From Lactuca virosa (taxonomy: Eukaryota; Streptophyta; Magnoliopsida; Asterales; Asteraceae): DNA of 64,000 bases. The position numbers and the translations under genes are program-made. The DNA lies in the NCBI GenBank assembly GCA_928212115.1, contig CAKMRJ010000001.1:189458429-189522428 (forward strand). Direction: 5' to 3'. The notes under the pieces are model-generated. The model was not told the DNA's origin and searched no databases. It was given only the letters and a program-made list of their open reading frames with translations. Shown here in pieces: positions 22,494 through 33,066 of this stretch; position 1 is the first letter of the stretch, and every line of letters starts with the position of its first letter.

Positions 22494-22521
22494 CCATGAG
22501 TTTACGGCCGTAAACTCATGG
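22494..22521. repeat. 28-bp perfect palindrome centred on TTTACGGCCGTAAA
   Basis: CCATGAGTTTACGG is followed at once by its exact reverse complement. The same palindrome is intact at 31281-31308. In unit 2 (near 62648) its centre is altered to TTTTTCCG. It could be a protein-binding site or a cruciform-prone site. Confidence 0.95.
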
Positions 22522-23162
22522 TACTTTTACCATGTCTAGTTTTGAAGCTTTACAAGTCCTAAGAAGCATTCCTACTTCATGTTTAAGCCTTTGGAAGAGA
22601 TTAGGGCACCATTTCACTCCTTTGTGGAGTTTACGGTCCTTGGACCATTTTTCTTTGGGTTTACGGCCGTAAACCTAAATGATTTATGGTCCTCTTGTTG
22701 TTTCAAGTCCTAAGCACATTAAGGAAGGGGTCTATACTAGTTTCCAAGGCTTGTAAGGGACTAGGGCACACTTTGGCACCCTTATTAGGGTTTACGGTCC
22801 AAGGTGTTCTTGGACCGTAAACACCTTTGATCCTTTGATTCTTGGTGTTTTCTAGTTGATTAAGAAGTATAACAAGCTCTATAACACACTAGGGTAAGAG
22901 TACTTACAATAGAGAAGCTTGAAAGGTGCTAAAAGTCCGAGAACACTAGTGTGTGTTCTTGGTGAAACTTGAAGATCTACACTTTTGGAATGATTTCACG
23001 GATGGAATCATGTAAGATCACTAGATTAAGTAATATATCAACTTAATAGGGCTAGAAACACTTACAAAGTTGAAGATCAAGAAGAAAAGTTGGATGATAC
23101 TTGAGAGAGAATTGGTTCTAGACTTGGAAGTGTGAAAAAAACTTAAAATAAACTAAGTGTCA

Positions 23163-23171
23163 CTTATATAG
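23163..23171 (-). promoter_or_regulatory. TATA box of Tekay LTR
   Basis: Minus-strand CTATATAAG in the context AATGACTATATAAGTG. The equivalent site in the right LTR is 31950-31958, and that one would drive the full element. Confidence 0.5.
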
Positions 23172-23405
23172 TCATTAGGGTTTATGGCCCTAATACCATT
23201 TTGGGCCGTAAACTCCAAACTCTTGGAGTTTTGGGAACTTATTGCTACATAATAAACCCTAGGGTATCCTCTCTCCTGATATCTCTTGAAGTACTATCTT
23301 TAAAATACTCAAACTGACTCCAAAAAGTTGGAAAGTTAGCAGAAACAGTTCTGACTTTTCATTGAAGTGAATGGTTGTACAGAATAAAAATTTCGGGTTG
23401 TCACA

Positions 23406-23420
23406 TCATCCCCCCGTTAG
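23406..23420 (-). other. Polypurine tract of full Tekay element
   Basis: Minus-strand CTAACGGGGGGATGA directly abuts the 3' LTR start (TGTGACAACC), as expected for plus-strand DNA priming. It is repeated at about 63551-63565 in unit 2. Confidence 0.8.
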
Positions 23421-23472
23421 AAGGAATTTCGTCCCGAAATTAGAGTTCAAGCAAATAAGTAGTTACAAATAA

Positions 23473-24396
23473 CTAAGTAAAAAGACAAGGATATTTCAGT
23501 TTCATCTGATCCTCTCGCTCCCAAGTGAATTCAGGTCCTCGCTTGGCGTTCCAGCAAACCTTCACTATCGGGATACGGCTTTGTTTCGTTTGCTTGATCT
23601 CCCGGTCCATGATCTCTACAGGTTCTTCCACGAAGTTGAGGCTCTCGTTGATCTCGATCTCGTCGAGTGGGATTGCAAGAGTCTCGTCGGACAGACACTT
23701 TTTCAAGTTCGAGACGTGGAAAGTAGAATGTACGTTACTGAGCTTGAGGGGTAAGTTAAGTTTGTAAGCTACAGGGCCGATTCTAGCAAGAATCTCGAAA
23801 GGCCCTATGTACCTTGGATTTAGCTTTCCACGCTTTCCGAAGCGTATCAAGCCCTTCCAGGGTGAGACCTTCAATAGAACACGGTCGCCCACGTGGAATT
23901 CCAACGGTTTCCTTCGTTTATCAGCATAGCTTTTCTGTCGGTCTCTAGAGGCTTTTAATCGTTCACGAATCTGAACGATCTTCTCTGTCGTTTCCCGAAT
24001 GATTTTCGGACCCGTGAGAGTGCTTTCAGGAACTCGTCCTTTAGCTAACTGGGTATCACCCACCTCAGCCCAACACAGAGGGGATATGCACTTTCGGCCA
24101 TAGAGGGCCTCGAATGGAGCAGCCTTTAAGCTCGTGTGATAACTGTTGTTGTAGGAAAATTCTACAAGGGGTAAGTAAGTATCCCATGCCTTCCCAAAGT
24201 CGATCACACAGGCTCGCAACATATCTTCCAAGGTTTGGATAGTCCTCTCACTTTGTCCGTCGGTCTGTGGATGGTAGGCTGTACTCATGTCCAGCCTAGT
24301 TCCTAGGGAACTTTGTAGCGACTGCTTGAAACCTCGAAGTGAACCTACTATCTCTGTCCGAGATAATGGATATGGGAACACCGTGCAGTCGTACAA
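23473..24396 (-). pseudogene. Tekay integrase C-terminus with chromodomain-like tail
   Basis: The frame has AYHPQTDGQSERTIQTLEDM (catalytic Glu), SYNNSYHTSLKAAPFEALYG, GDRVLLKVSPWKG and RIGPVAYKLNLP. It ends with EIMDREIKQTKQSRIPIVKV and GPEFTWEREDQMKLKYP, the truncated chromodomain pattern of Tekay/Del chromoviruses. The stop is TAG at 23473-23475. It is out of frame with the upstream integrase because of an indel near 24325. Confidence 0.9.
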
Positions 24397-24844
24397 TCTC
24401 CCTAAGGTAAGTTCTTGTAAGCTTCTCCATCTTGTCTGTTTCTTTGATAGGCAGGAAGTGTGCGGATTTGGTCAATCTATCGACGATGACCCATATGGTA
24501 TCAAGTCCACCCGTCGTCTTGGGCAACTTGGTTATGAAGTCCATAGTGATCCGATCCCACTTCCATTCCGGTATTTCTGGCTGTTGAAGTTGACCGGAGG
24601 GTTTCTGGTATTCGACCTTGACCTTGGCGCAAGTAAGGCATTTACTCACGAAGGTAGCAATCTCTGCTTTCATGTTAGGCCACCAGTATAGCTTTTTAAG
24701 ATCCAGATACATCTTATCTGAACCTGGGTGGACGGAATAACGAGTGTTGTGCGCCTCGCTCATGACCAAGTCTCTGAAACCTCTAAGTTTCAGGGTCCAG
24801 ATCCGATCCATGAGATAATAAGCTACGCCACACTTAGCCTCCAA
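24296..24844 (-). pseudogene. Tekay integrase zinc-binding and core domain
   Basis: It shows the H-H-C-C zinc region (SVHPGSDKMYLDLKKLYWWP, then CLTCAKVK). The core has TMDFITKLPK (first Asp) and SIISDRDSRFTSRF (second Asp). The frame is lost after SRF, before the catalytic Glu, which lies in the next frame. An in-frame TAG at 24845-24847 separates it from RNase H. Confidence 0.9.
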
Positions 24845-24847
24845 GTT

Positions 24848-26179
24848 CTAATCCATCCCTCTCAAGGATTCACCCGCCACATTTTTAGGTTTCAAAGCGT
24901 CGAGCTGAGCCTCCTTAATTTGTGTGGACAAGTGTGAATGGATAGTCAAAGTCAATGATTTGACTCTACGACCAGAATATTCTTTCCGACTTAGGGCGTC
25001 AGCTACTACGTTGGCTTTAACCGGATGATAACGAATTTCGCATTCATAATCACTGAGTAGCTTGACCCACCGTCGTTGTCTCATGTTGAGCTCCTTCTGG
25101 TCGAATATATGTTGTAGGCTTTTGTGGTCTGTAAAGATAGTGTTTTTTGTTCCGTACAGGTAGTGTCTCCAGATCTTTAGAGCAAACACAACTGCTCCTA
25201 GTTCAAGATCATGGGTAGTGTAGTTGACCTCGTGTGTCTTCAGCTGTCTCGAGGCATAGGCGATGACCTTACCTCGCTGCATCAGAACACAACCGAGTCC
25301 TTGATTCGACGCATCACAATAGACAACGAAGTCTTCTATCCCTTCGGGGAGGGATAGTATTGGTGCAGTGCACAGGGCTCGCTTGAGCGTTTGGAACGCT
25401 CTCTCCTGCTTCTCTTCCCAGTCAAAGGCCACACCTTTCTGGGTCAGTGTTGTAAGAGGTTTCGCAATGCGGGAGAAGTTCTGAATGAACCTGCGGTAGT
25501 AGCCAGCGAGGCCTAGAAATTGACGAATTTTTGTAGGCGTCTTCGGTGCTGACCAGTTCTCAATGGCCTTGATTTTGGAAGGGTCCACGTGTATTCCCTC
25601 TTCGCTAACCATGTGCCCTAAAAATTCTACTCTTCGGATCCAAAATTCGCATTTCAAGAACTTCGCATAGAGCTTCTCCGAACGCAGTGTTTCTAAGACT
25701 TGTCGCAGATGTTGACTATGCTCCTCCTCACTACGAGAGTAGATAAGTATGTCATCGATGAAGACGATGACGAACTGATCTAAGTAAGGACGACACACCC
25801 TATTCATTAAATCCATGAATACTGCGGGCGCGTTAGTTAATCCAAACGGCATCACTACGAATTCGTAGTGCCCATAACGAGTTCGGAAGGCTGTCTTCGG
25901 AACATCCTCCCCTAGCACTCGTAGCTGGTGATATCCGGATCTTAAGTCGATTTTTGAAAAGAAGCTCGCCCCTTGAAGTTGGTCAAATAAATCGTCAATC
26001 CGAGGCAAAGGATAACGATTTTTGACGGTCAGTTTGTTAAGCTCCCTGTTGTCGATGCACATACGAAACGATCCGTATTTCTTCTTGACGAACAAGACTG
26101 GAGCTCCCCAGGGTGAGAAGCTTGGTCTTATAAAGCCCTTGCTGAGCAGTTCGTTAAGTTGACAGGACAGTTCTTGCAT
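24848..26179 (-). CDS. Tekay reverse transcriptase-RNase H, 443 aa open segment
   Basis: This is an open segment of a gypsy polyprotein. RT motifs in order are IRPSFSPWGAPVLFVKKK, MCIDNRELNKLTVKNRYPLP, FSKIDLRSGYHQLRV, MPFGLTNAPAVFMDLMNRV and the catalytic VFIDDILIYS. RNase H motifs are VVYCDASNQGLGCVLMQ, TTHDLELGAVVFALKIWRHY, FTDHKSLQHIF and NVVADALSR. All key acidic residues are present. The start given is only the first usable codon after a frame break near 26230; the natural product would be processed from a larger polyprotein. Confidence 0.92.
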   Translation of the reverse strand: MQELSCQLNELLSKGFIRPSFSPWGAPVLFVKKKYGSFRMCIDNRELNKLTVKNRYPLPRIDDLFDQLQGASFFSKIDLRSGYHQLRVLGEDVPKTAFRTRYGHYEFVVMPFGLTNAPAVFMDLMNRVCRPYLDQFVIVFIDDILIYSRSEEEHSQHLRQVLETLRSEKLYAKFLKCEFWIRRVEFLGHMVSEEGIHVDPSKIKAIENWSAPKTPTKIRQFLGLAGYYRRFIQNFSRIAKPLTTLTQKGVAFDWEEKQERAFQTLKRALCTAPILSLPEGIEDFVVYCDASNQGLGCVLMQRGKVIAYASRQLKTHEVNYTTHDLELGAVVFALKIWRHYLYGTKNTIFTDHKSLQHIFDQKELNMRQRRWVKLLSDYECEIRYHPVKANVVADALSRKEYSGRRVKSLTLTIHSHLSTQIKEAQLDALKPKNVAGESLRGMD

Positions 26180-26943
26180 CTCTGCAGGTGCTAGACGATA
26201 GGGCGATTTGGCTACGGGGGTAGCCCCTAAACTAAGTCGATTCTGAACTCAACCTGACGTTGCGGAGGTAATCTTGGGAGTTCTTCTGGAAAGATGTCGG
26301 GAAAATCGCGTACTACTGGAATGTTCTAAATGTCTTTAGTTTCTTGGCTCACATCGACCACATGAGCAAGGAATGCGCGACATTCCTTTCGTAAGAACTT
26401 CTGAGCTTGAATGCTCGAGATGATACGAAGGTTTGTGCCGGGTTTGTCGCCATAAACTACTAGAGTTTCGTCAGACAGCAGATTAAGGCGAACAGCCTTT
26501 TCATAACACATGATGTCGGCACGGTGCAGACTCAACCAATCCATGCCGATAATGATGTCAAAACTTTTAATAGAGACCGACATGAGGTCGATCGAAAATG
26601 AATGGCTATCTAGTGTTAAGGTAGACCCTATGTATACACTGCTAGTGCTCTCTGTCTTTCCATTAGCCATTTCTACAGTGAACGGTTCTTTAAGTGCTCG
26701 TGATTTTTGCTTAAGTAAATGAGCAAATTTTTGGTTCACGAAGCTCCTCTCCGCTCCACTATCAAACAGAATGCATGCATAAGAGTTATCGAGGAGAAAC
26801 GTACCCGTGACCACTGTGGGGTCGGCAACCGCTTCCTCGTGGCCTATGGCCAAAACTCTTCCTACTCCACTGGCATTCCCTGCCTTCGGGCAGTTCCTCT
26901 TGTAGTGGCCCACATCGCCACAATTGTAGCAAGCTTGGCCCAC
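26180..26943 (-). pseudogene. Tekay zinc knuckle, aspartic protease and linker
   Basis: The open part 26326-26943 begins MGQACYNCGDVGHYKRNC, a complete CX2CX4HX4C knuckle. It then has CILFDSGAERSFV, the protease active site with DSGA, and IIIGMDWLS near the end. A TAG (26326-26328) interrupts the link to RT. A missing base near 26230 (CCTAAACT for CCTAGAACT in unit 1) shifts the linker frame. The protease domain looks intact in sequence. Confidence 0.9.
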
Positions 26944-27994
26944 ACCAGCGCCGGGGACTTAGGTGATTGGCCTAGCTGGAGCTTTGTAGAAACGGGCAGT
27001 GTGCCCCAATCTGCTGCAGTTAGAGCATTGCATTTCACGACAGGCTCCAACGTGGTGGAAATTGCACTGGTTGCACTTAGGCGAGCTTCCAGCGTACTAC
27101 TTTACCGGAGCAGCAGCAGTGGCAGGTGCTATCGCAGCATGAACTGCCACGACCCCGCTGCTTTTTGGCAGCCTTCTTCTTTTTCTTGTCATCCCAGAGC
27201 TTCCGCTTGGAATCAGCGGTTTTGGCGGGTTCTGAGATGGCCAGGGTCGTTGTTGCGTCCGGGGTACGAACCCCATGGTCTATGAGCCGCTGTGCCAATC
27301 GCTTGGCACTGTCAAATGTAGTGGGGTTTGAAGCCAAAACATTTCCCTGGAATGGAGGCACCAGCCCCCATATGAATCTCTATATCTTCTTCCCCTCTGT
27401 AGGAACCATGTTGGGACAAAGGGCCACCAGTTCACAGAACCTGGCGGTGTAAGAGACTATGTCGGAGCCCTTCATGGTTAGGCTCCACAGTTCCTCCTCT
27501 AGCTTTTGGATCTTGCCCCTCGGGCAGTACTCTTCGATCATCAGATCTCTCAGGGTTTCCCAGCCCATAGCATTAGCCACTACGAGAGATAGTGACTTGA
27601 CATGGCTATTCCACCATGTCAGGGCTTTTTCCTCAAAGGTGCAAGCAGCGAACTTGACCTTGCTCCCTTCTGGGCAGGAGCAGATTTCGAAAACCGATTC
27701 GGTTTTCTCGAACCATTGCGAAAGGGCAATGACTCCGCCAGTCCCTCTAAAGGACTTGGGCTTGCAGTTGATGAAGTCCTTATAGGAGCACTCTCTCAAG
27801 CGCACAGGGATTTCACCATGAGTAGATAGGACAGGAGTTCCTCCCCCAGTGGAACCTGAAGAATGATATTGGGCCATGGCTGTAGCCACAGCCGCAGCTA
27901 CAGCAGCATTCAGTGCTGCTGTATCGATTTGAGGAGCGGGTGGTGTTGGTGCGGAGTATCGCGTCTTGTTGATCGGCGTGGAGGCATCTTTCAA
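26944..27994 (-). pseudogene. Tekay gag, full copy
   Basis: The capsid part (27380-27994) holds the same gag blocks as the unit 1 fragment (SFRGTGGVIALSQWFEK, AACTFEEKALTWWNSHV). The in-frame TAG after EGKKI (27380-27382) is followed in the same frame by RFIWGLVPPFQGNV, then a shift into a Lys-rich and zinc-knuckle part. The breaks mean full-length Gag would need stop suppression and frame changes, so I treat it as dead. Confidence 0.85.
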
Positions 27995-28372
27995 CTATAA
28001 GTTTAGAAAGATGAAGATATTGATAAGAATTTGATAGGAAAATTGATGAGAATGACTCATGGACTAACTCTCCATAGCCCAACAGCACAATTGAATAGCA
28101 CGATTTGAAAGATGATCTAGTACTAGCAGATGATAGCAATTGGATATTGATTTCCATTAGATTAGATATCTGTCAATAATACTGGAATTACAGATGTAAC
28201 AAGTTCGGGAAAAATGACCTAGAAGCAGGTCTTACATCAACCAAGATGGGAAAAGTTTGACAGAACTATGACCTAATCAAGACCTAACAGTTCTAAGATT
28301 TACAAAGATAGGAAATTAGACTAGAGTTTTTACACAAACTAGGTTATATCCAAAAGAGAAGTCGATGAGACT
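27995..28372 (-). other. Spacer between Tekay upstream ORF and gag, full copy
   Basis: AT-rich and nearly identical to 19097-19481. No feature is supported beyond that conservation. Confidence 0.5.
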
Positions 28373-29002
28373 CTATCGACGACGAGAACTACTAGAGTGA
28401 GTTCTTAAATCCGACAGAAGACGTTCTATGTCCCTCACGCGCCTATTAGATCTTACTTGCTGAGCTCGAAGTTCTCTGACTTGAGCTTGGGTTTCAGCAA
28501 GTTCCATCTGTAGAGCTGCATTGCGGACCTGAGTCCTCTCATGAGCAGACTCTAGCTGGCGAATGCGGACTGTGTTAACGCCAGAGTTGGCGTCAATCTC
28601 CACGACTCGATCGATAGTTGCTCGACCTTGCTCGGTGTTCCGAGCAATCCTACGAACCATGATGGGTAGGACTCTGTCAGCTGAACCTCCCTCGGTGAGG
28701 TTGTAGAAGCTTCTGTATCCGTTGTAGGGAAAGGGTTGACCCTGCTCCTGACTCCATCGGTTCAAGTTTGTGGCCCACAGAGGTGTGGGTCCTTGAAATG
28801 CGGGACGAGGATTCAGGTTTGGGTCTTGAGCAGCTGGGGGTAGGTTGTTGACTTCTGGCTCTGAGTCAGAATCATCACAAAAGCCTTCAGCTTCGTGATC
28901 ATCCAATGGGATTGGGTGATCATCTTCTGGCTCTTCTCCAAGCCATCCAGCATTGCCTTCGTTGGGATAGTACGGGTCTCCGGGAAGATGGAATCCAGCC
29001 AT
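28373..29002 (-). CDS. Tekay upstream ORF, coiled-coil protein, 209 aa, full copy
   Basis: It has the same length as the frame at 19482-20111 and is open throughout; visible differences are few substitutions (for example Gly for Arg at residue 22 and Tyr for Asp at about residue 95). Layout: MAGFHLPGDPYYPNEGN, acidic segment, Pro-rich middle, Leu/Glu/Arg-rich coiled coil from about residue 120, Ser/Arg tail. Its retained frame beside a broken gag suggests past or present selection, but two copies are weak evidence. No known domain is recognised. Confidence 0.7.
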   Translation of the reverse strand: MAGFHLPGDPYYPNEGNAGWLGEEPEDDHPIPLDDHEAEGFCDDSDSEPEVNNLPPAAQDPNLNPRPAFQGPTPLWATNLNRWSQEQGQPFPYNGYRSFYNLTEGGSADRVLPIMVRRIARNTEQGRATIDRVVEIDANSGVNTVRIRQLESAHERTQVRNAALQMELAETQAQVRELRAQQVRSNRRVRDIERLLSDLRTHSSSSRRR

Positions 29003-29438
29003 TAAATCTACGCAAGAAAAGGGATATATAAGAATCTAGCACATAAGTAGTTTACAGTAACACAAAATACCTCTATAGTATTTTAAGTTTATGTTCTATT
29101 GTTCTCATTGTGGTCTTGTGGGTAAGTTTTTAGACTTGTTGCAACCTCACAACCACACTTAGGCACATGCTAGTCACTCCTTGGATAATATAGTTGATCA
29201 GGCTATATCTTCCCAGTTTTGACTATATGTCTCTAAGTCTACTTGTGCTGCCCAACAATCGTACTACTTTTGTTCTGTCCTAGTGACACTGATTTTAGTA
29301 TGAATGCAGGCATGTATACTTACTTAAACATTTTATTATTTAAAAGTATAAACTCTTTATCAGAGTATTTTAATCCCTATTGTATTTATAGTTTGTATAT
29401 CTTTTATGGGTTGATATACTCAATTCACTATAAACAAT
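29003..29438 (-). other. Tekay leader (5' UTR), full copy
   Basis: Untranslated region between the primer binding site and the upstream ORF, almost identical to 20112-20547. Nothing else is seen. Confidence 0.6.
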
Positions 29439-29450
29439 GCTCTGATACCA
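29439..29450 (-). other. Primer binding site (tRNA-iMet), Tekay full copy
   Basis: Minus-strand TGGTATCAGAGC, three bases from the LTR boundary at 29454. Confidence 0.9.
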
Positions 29451-29453
29451 ATC

Positions 29454-32189
29454 TGTCACACCCCAAAACCAGGAACGGCGGAAACGTTCTGGGGCGGAGG
29501 ATGTCATGTACAGTATCACAACAATGAATAGTAGTAAACAAGCAACAACATCATCCATTGCATTAATAATATAATTTCATACATGTGTGTTCTGTCAAGT
29601 TATATAGACACCCAAAAATATACATCAAAATAAAAGATGAGTCTTGAACGAACTCCATCTTCTCTAAACCCTGCATCGGTACCTGTCTACTGGTGACCTG
29701 AAGATACAAGTTATTTTGAAAGAGAGTATCCACGTTAAAGCTGGTGAGATCATAAGTATTTTAATGTCTGTATTTGTATGAAAGTGCTTGTAAGTATGTG
29801 CTATGTAAGTATGTAAAAGTTTGTGAATGTTTGAAAAGGTTTGAATCTCCTAGAAAACCATATGTTTCCTACTAAAGTAGCCTTCTACCAAGGCATCTAG
29901 TGACTGTGTGTGTGTCTCTTGTAAGAGCATGTATTTTCCCAAATCTGACTATCATTTACCAAAAATATAGTTTTTACATTACTGTATATTGTGTGAAGAT
30001 CACAAAGTGAATGCAATGGGAAAATGAAATAGTACTGTAGTGTTGCAACTACTGCTGTACTAACTACCTTAAACAAATTATAATTTAAAGTACCATGTGA
30101 TCGGCCTGTATCCTACTACCGACTATAGTACGCGACAATGTAAGATGTCGGAGAAAAATGACGTTTGGCACCCGTAGACTTGCAAGTCCCACTGTAGCGA
30201 GCAGCAAGGTGTAGGATAGTCAATGCAGTATAGATCTATACGCAAACGCATACGCTCCCCAATTAAGGAGATTCTGGATACATGAACGGTCATGACAGGT
30301 AGTGCCATGCCCCGTTACGTGGCTCACATAACTAAAGAAAAGTATATGCAATGTGTGTGCTAGCTGTATTGTGTGTTCTCTCTCTATCTAGCAAGTATTG
30401 ACTCATGTATGAACTGACTCATTGTATGATTCATTGTTCTAGTAATAGTATTAGTAAATACCTAAACTACCCCTATAGTAGCTTACTAGTAATATGATTT
30501 TAATGTATAAACATGTATGTATGCCTTTGCTACCCAAAGGTTTTGAACTGAATGAAGAAAAGTAACTTTTATATCTATATACATATACATAATATATAAC
30601 TAGGATTCAAACGACCTTCGGACAAATAACCGGTACCCTAAGTCCACAACCAAACGAGGAACAGGAGGTAAGGTGAGTTATCAGTTCTAAGTCCTTTCAA
30701 TCCTACTTATATAACTATATCTATAAAGATATACATTTAACAGGATATAAGTGTAAAAGCGTTTAAGTAAAAGTATTTGACATGTAAAAGAGTTTGATAA
30801 AAGCATTTGAGTTAAAACAGTTTGAAGTAAAACAGTTTGAAAAGTAAGAAATCCACTGGTGTGGTAGTTATTAATCACATGTGATTGATATAATAACTAT
30901 AAGAATTCAACTTGTATCCCCCCCATAAAAGCATTTAAAACATTTAAAAGATTGATTAAGGGGTATGAACTCACCTGTAGTGAGTGGTTTGGATGAACGG
31001 AATGTATAGGATGCTAAGTGTCAAGTGAAGACTTGAACACACATAAGGATCCTAGTTAACATATAATAACACATATATGTATCCAATTAGTCATTAAACA
31101 ACTAATTAACCAAGTTTAAGACATCCTAAGACATGTAAAACACTTTATTTAAGTGTTATAAGTGCTAAGGATTGCATCTAAGGGTGGTAGGACATTGCTA
31201 TTGAGTTTAGGGTTCAAGGGTAAACTCCCTTGGAGTTTACGGTTTTGTGACCATAACTCATTGAGTTTACGGTCGTAAACCCATGAGTTTACGGCCGTAA
31301 ACTCATGGTACTTTTACCATGTCTAGTTTTGAAGCTTTACAAGTCCTAAGAAGCATTCCTACTTCATGTTTAAGCGTTTGGAAGAGATTAGGGCACCATT
31401 TCACTCCTTTGTGGAGTTTACGGTCCTTGGACCATTTTTATTTGGGTTTACGACTGTAAACCCAAATGATTTATGGTCCTTTTGTTGTTTCAAGTCCTAA
31501 GCACATTAAGGAAGGGGTCTATACTAGTTTCCAAGGCTTGTAAGGGACTAGGTCACACTTTGGCACCCTTATTAGGGTTTACGGTCCAAGGTGTTCTTGG
31601 ACCGTAAACACCTTTGATCCTTTGATTCTTGGTGTTTTCTAGTTGATTAAGAAGTATAACAAGCTCTATAACACACTAGGGTAAGAGTACTTACAATAGA
31701 GAAGCTTTAAAGGTGCTAAAAGTCCGAGAACACTAGTGTGTGTTCTTGGTGAAACTTGAAGATCTACACTTTTGGAATGATTTCACGGATGGAATCATGT
31801 AAGATCACTAGATTAAGTAATATATCAACTTAATAGGGCTAGAAACACTTACAAAGTTTAAGATCAAGAAGAAAAGTTGGATGATACTTGAGAGAGAATT
31901 GGTTCTAGACTTGGAAGTGTGAAAAAAACTTAAAATAAACTAAGTGTCACTTATATAGTCATTAGGGTTTACGGCCCTAATACCATTTTGGGCCGTAAAC
32001 TCCAAACTCTTGGAGTTTTGGGAACTTATTGCTACATAATAAACCCTAGGGTATCCTCTCTCCTGATATCTCTTGAAGTACTATCTTTAAAATACTCAAA
32101 CTGACTCCAAAAAGTTGGAAAGTTAGCAGAAACAGTTCTGACTTTCATTGAAGTGAATGGTTGTACAGAATAGAAATTTCGGATTGTCA
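29454..32189 (-). repeat. Tekay gypsy 5' LTR, 2.74 kb, terminus clipped
   Basis: The plus strand starts TGTCACACCCCAAAACC and runs to GGATTGTCA, where the expected CA ending is cut and replaced by a copia A LTR fragment. It has the 28-bp palindrome (31281-31308), one 58-bp repeat unit instead of three, and a TATA box at 31950-31958. It also carries an extra TGTACAGTATC-type segment near 29507 missing from the left LTR. The differences suggest that the two LTRs did not come from one simple insertion. Confidence 0.9.
31950..31958 (-). promoter_or_regulatory. TATA box of Tekay 5' LTR
   Basis: Minus-strand CTATATAAG, placed to drive transcription of the full element's upstream ORF, gag and pol. 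Inferred from motif and position only. Confidence 0.5.
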
Positions 32190-32430
32190 GAATGGTCTAG
32201 AGGAGCTTAAGTGTGTGAAACCCAAGGTGTTCTAGAGAGAGAAACTAGAGAGAAGAGCTAGTGTGTGTGAACTATGTGTATGGAGCATCATTCTATTCAT
32301 TGAATACATCATAGATTCACTTATTATTCTTCTTCTTCTCTTCTGTTAGATCTAGAATCATCCGTTTGATTGGGATTCCGCACCATCAAACTGATCTGAT
32401 TGATACACAAGAAGATTGGGGACTTACAAT
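32190..32430 (+). repeat. copia A LTR 3' fragment, 240 bp
   Basis: AATGGTCTAGAGGAGCTTAAG to GGGGACTTACA matches the 3' half of the copia A LTR (compare 32625-32868). It joins directly to the start of the complete 5' LTR, forming a head-to-tail LTR pair, and its left edge abuts the clipped Tekay LTR. Confidence 0.88.
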
Positions 32431-32868
32431 TGTCTAAAATTATGGTTTATACTTTGCTTTTCTAGGAAAATGTATTTTTATGTCTAGGACCGTAAACAAC
32501 TTGGTGTTTACGGCTGTATATGTGTTTACGGTTGTGTTTACGGCCGTGAACATGTTTACGGCCGTAAACCCAGTTACGACCCATGTTCCCCAAGTATATA
32601 TATAGGTGTTAGGAGTGAGGAGTGGTTAATGGTCTAGAGGAGCTTAAATGTGTGAAACCCAAGGTGTTCTAGAGAGAGAAACTAGAGAGAAGAGCTAGTG
32701 TGTGTGAACTATGTGTATGGAGCATCATTCTATTCATTGAATACATCATAGATTCACTTATTATTATTCTTCTTCTTCTCTTCTATTTTGATATACATCA
32801 TCCGTTTGATTGGGATTCCGCACCATCAAACGGATCTGATTGATACACAAGCAGATTGGGGACTTGCA
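32431..32868 (+). repeat. copia A 5' LTR, 438 bp
   Basis: TGTCTAAAATTATGG to GGGGACTTGCA; the first bases TGTTGGG seen in other copies are reduced. It holds the 16-bp palindrome GTTTACGGCCGTAAAC at 32554-32569 and a TATA box at 32595-32605. A primer binding site follows, which makes it the 5' LTR of the element ending at 41785. Confidence 0.9.
32595..32605 (+). promoter_or_regulatory. TATA box of copia A 5' LTR
   Basis: TATATATATAG in mid-LTR, conserved in the other two full LTRs. It would drive copia A transcription. Confidence 0.55.
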
Positions 32869-32870
32869 AG

Positions 32871-32882
32871 TGGTATGAGAGC
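32871..32882 (+). other. copia A primer binding site
   Basis: TGGTATGAGAGC differs at one base from TGGTATCAGAGC, the initiator tRNA-Met complement. It lies two bases after the LTR end. Confidence 0.8.
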
Positions 32883-33066
32883 TTGGATTGTATCAATCAA
32901 TTTTGTCAGATCTGGAGCTTATTTGATCTTATTTTGGAAGGATTTTTGCGTTTTTAGATAGATATTGACAAAATAAGGGGGGTTTGTTCTTCGTGTTTTT
33001 GATAAAAACGAGTTTTTGATCGAGTTTTGGAGCAAAAAGAGGTGAAAAACGCCGTTTTTCACGTAA

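Larger units (their letters stand above)
20563..23405 (-). repeat. Tekay gypsy LTR shared by two internal regions, 2.84 kb
   Basis: The plus strand reads TGTCACACCCCAAAACC...CGGGTTGTCACA. It is followed by a polypurine tract on one side and by a primer binding site on the other. It therefore serves as 3' LTR of the full copy (to its right) and 5' LTR of the partial copy (to its left). It contains a 28-bp perfect palindrome at 22494-22521, several further TTTACGG sites, a minus-strand TATA box at 23163-23171 and a 58-bp tandem repeat. Confidence 0.92.

Noticed and set aside
22471..22521. Hairpin of a DNA transposon or MITE for the palindromic TTTACGG region
   Set aside because: No flanking target duplication, and the site lies at the same place within every LTR of the family, so it is part of the LTR.
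24287..24691. Plus-strand frames across the gypsy gag-pol (for example 26719-27285 and 27459-27785)
   Set aside because: Antisense shadows of recognisable gypsy coding sequence; repeated only because the gypsy copies repeat.
27077..27361. Cys-rich end of a minus-strand frame, reading SSCCDSTCHCCCSG, that could suggest a metallothionein-like peptide
   Set aside because: It is out-of-frame translation of GCTGCT-rich gag sequence; the correct frame reads as Ala/Pro-rich gag.
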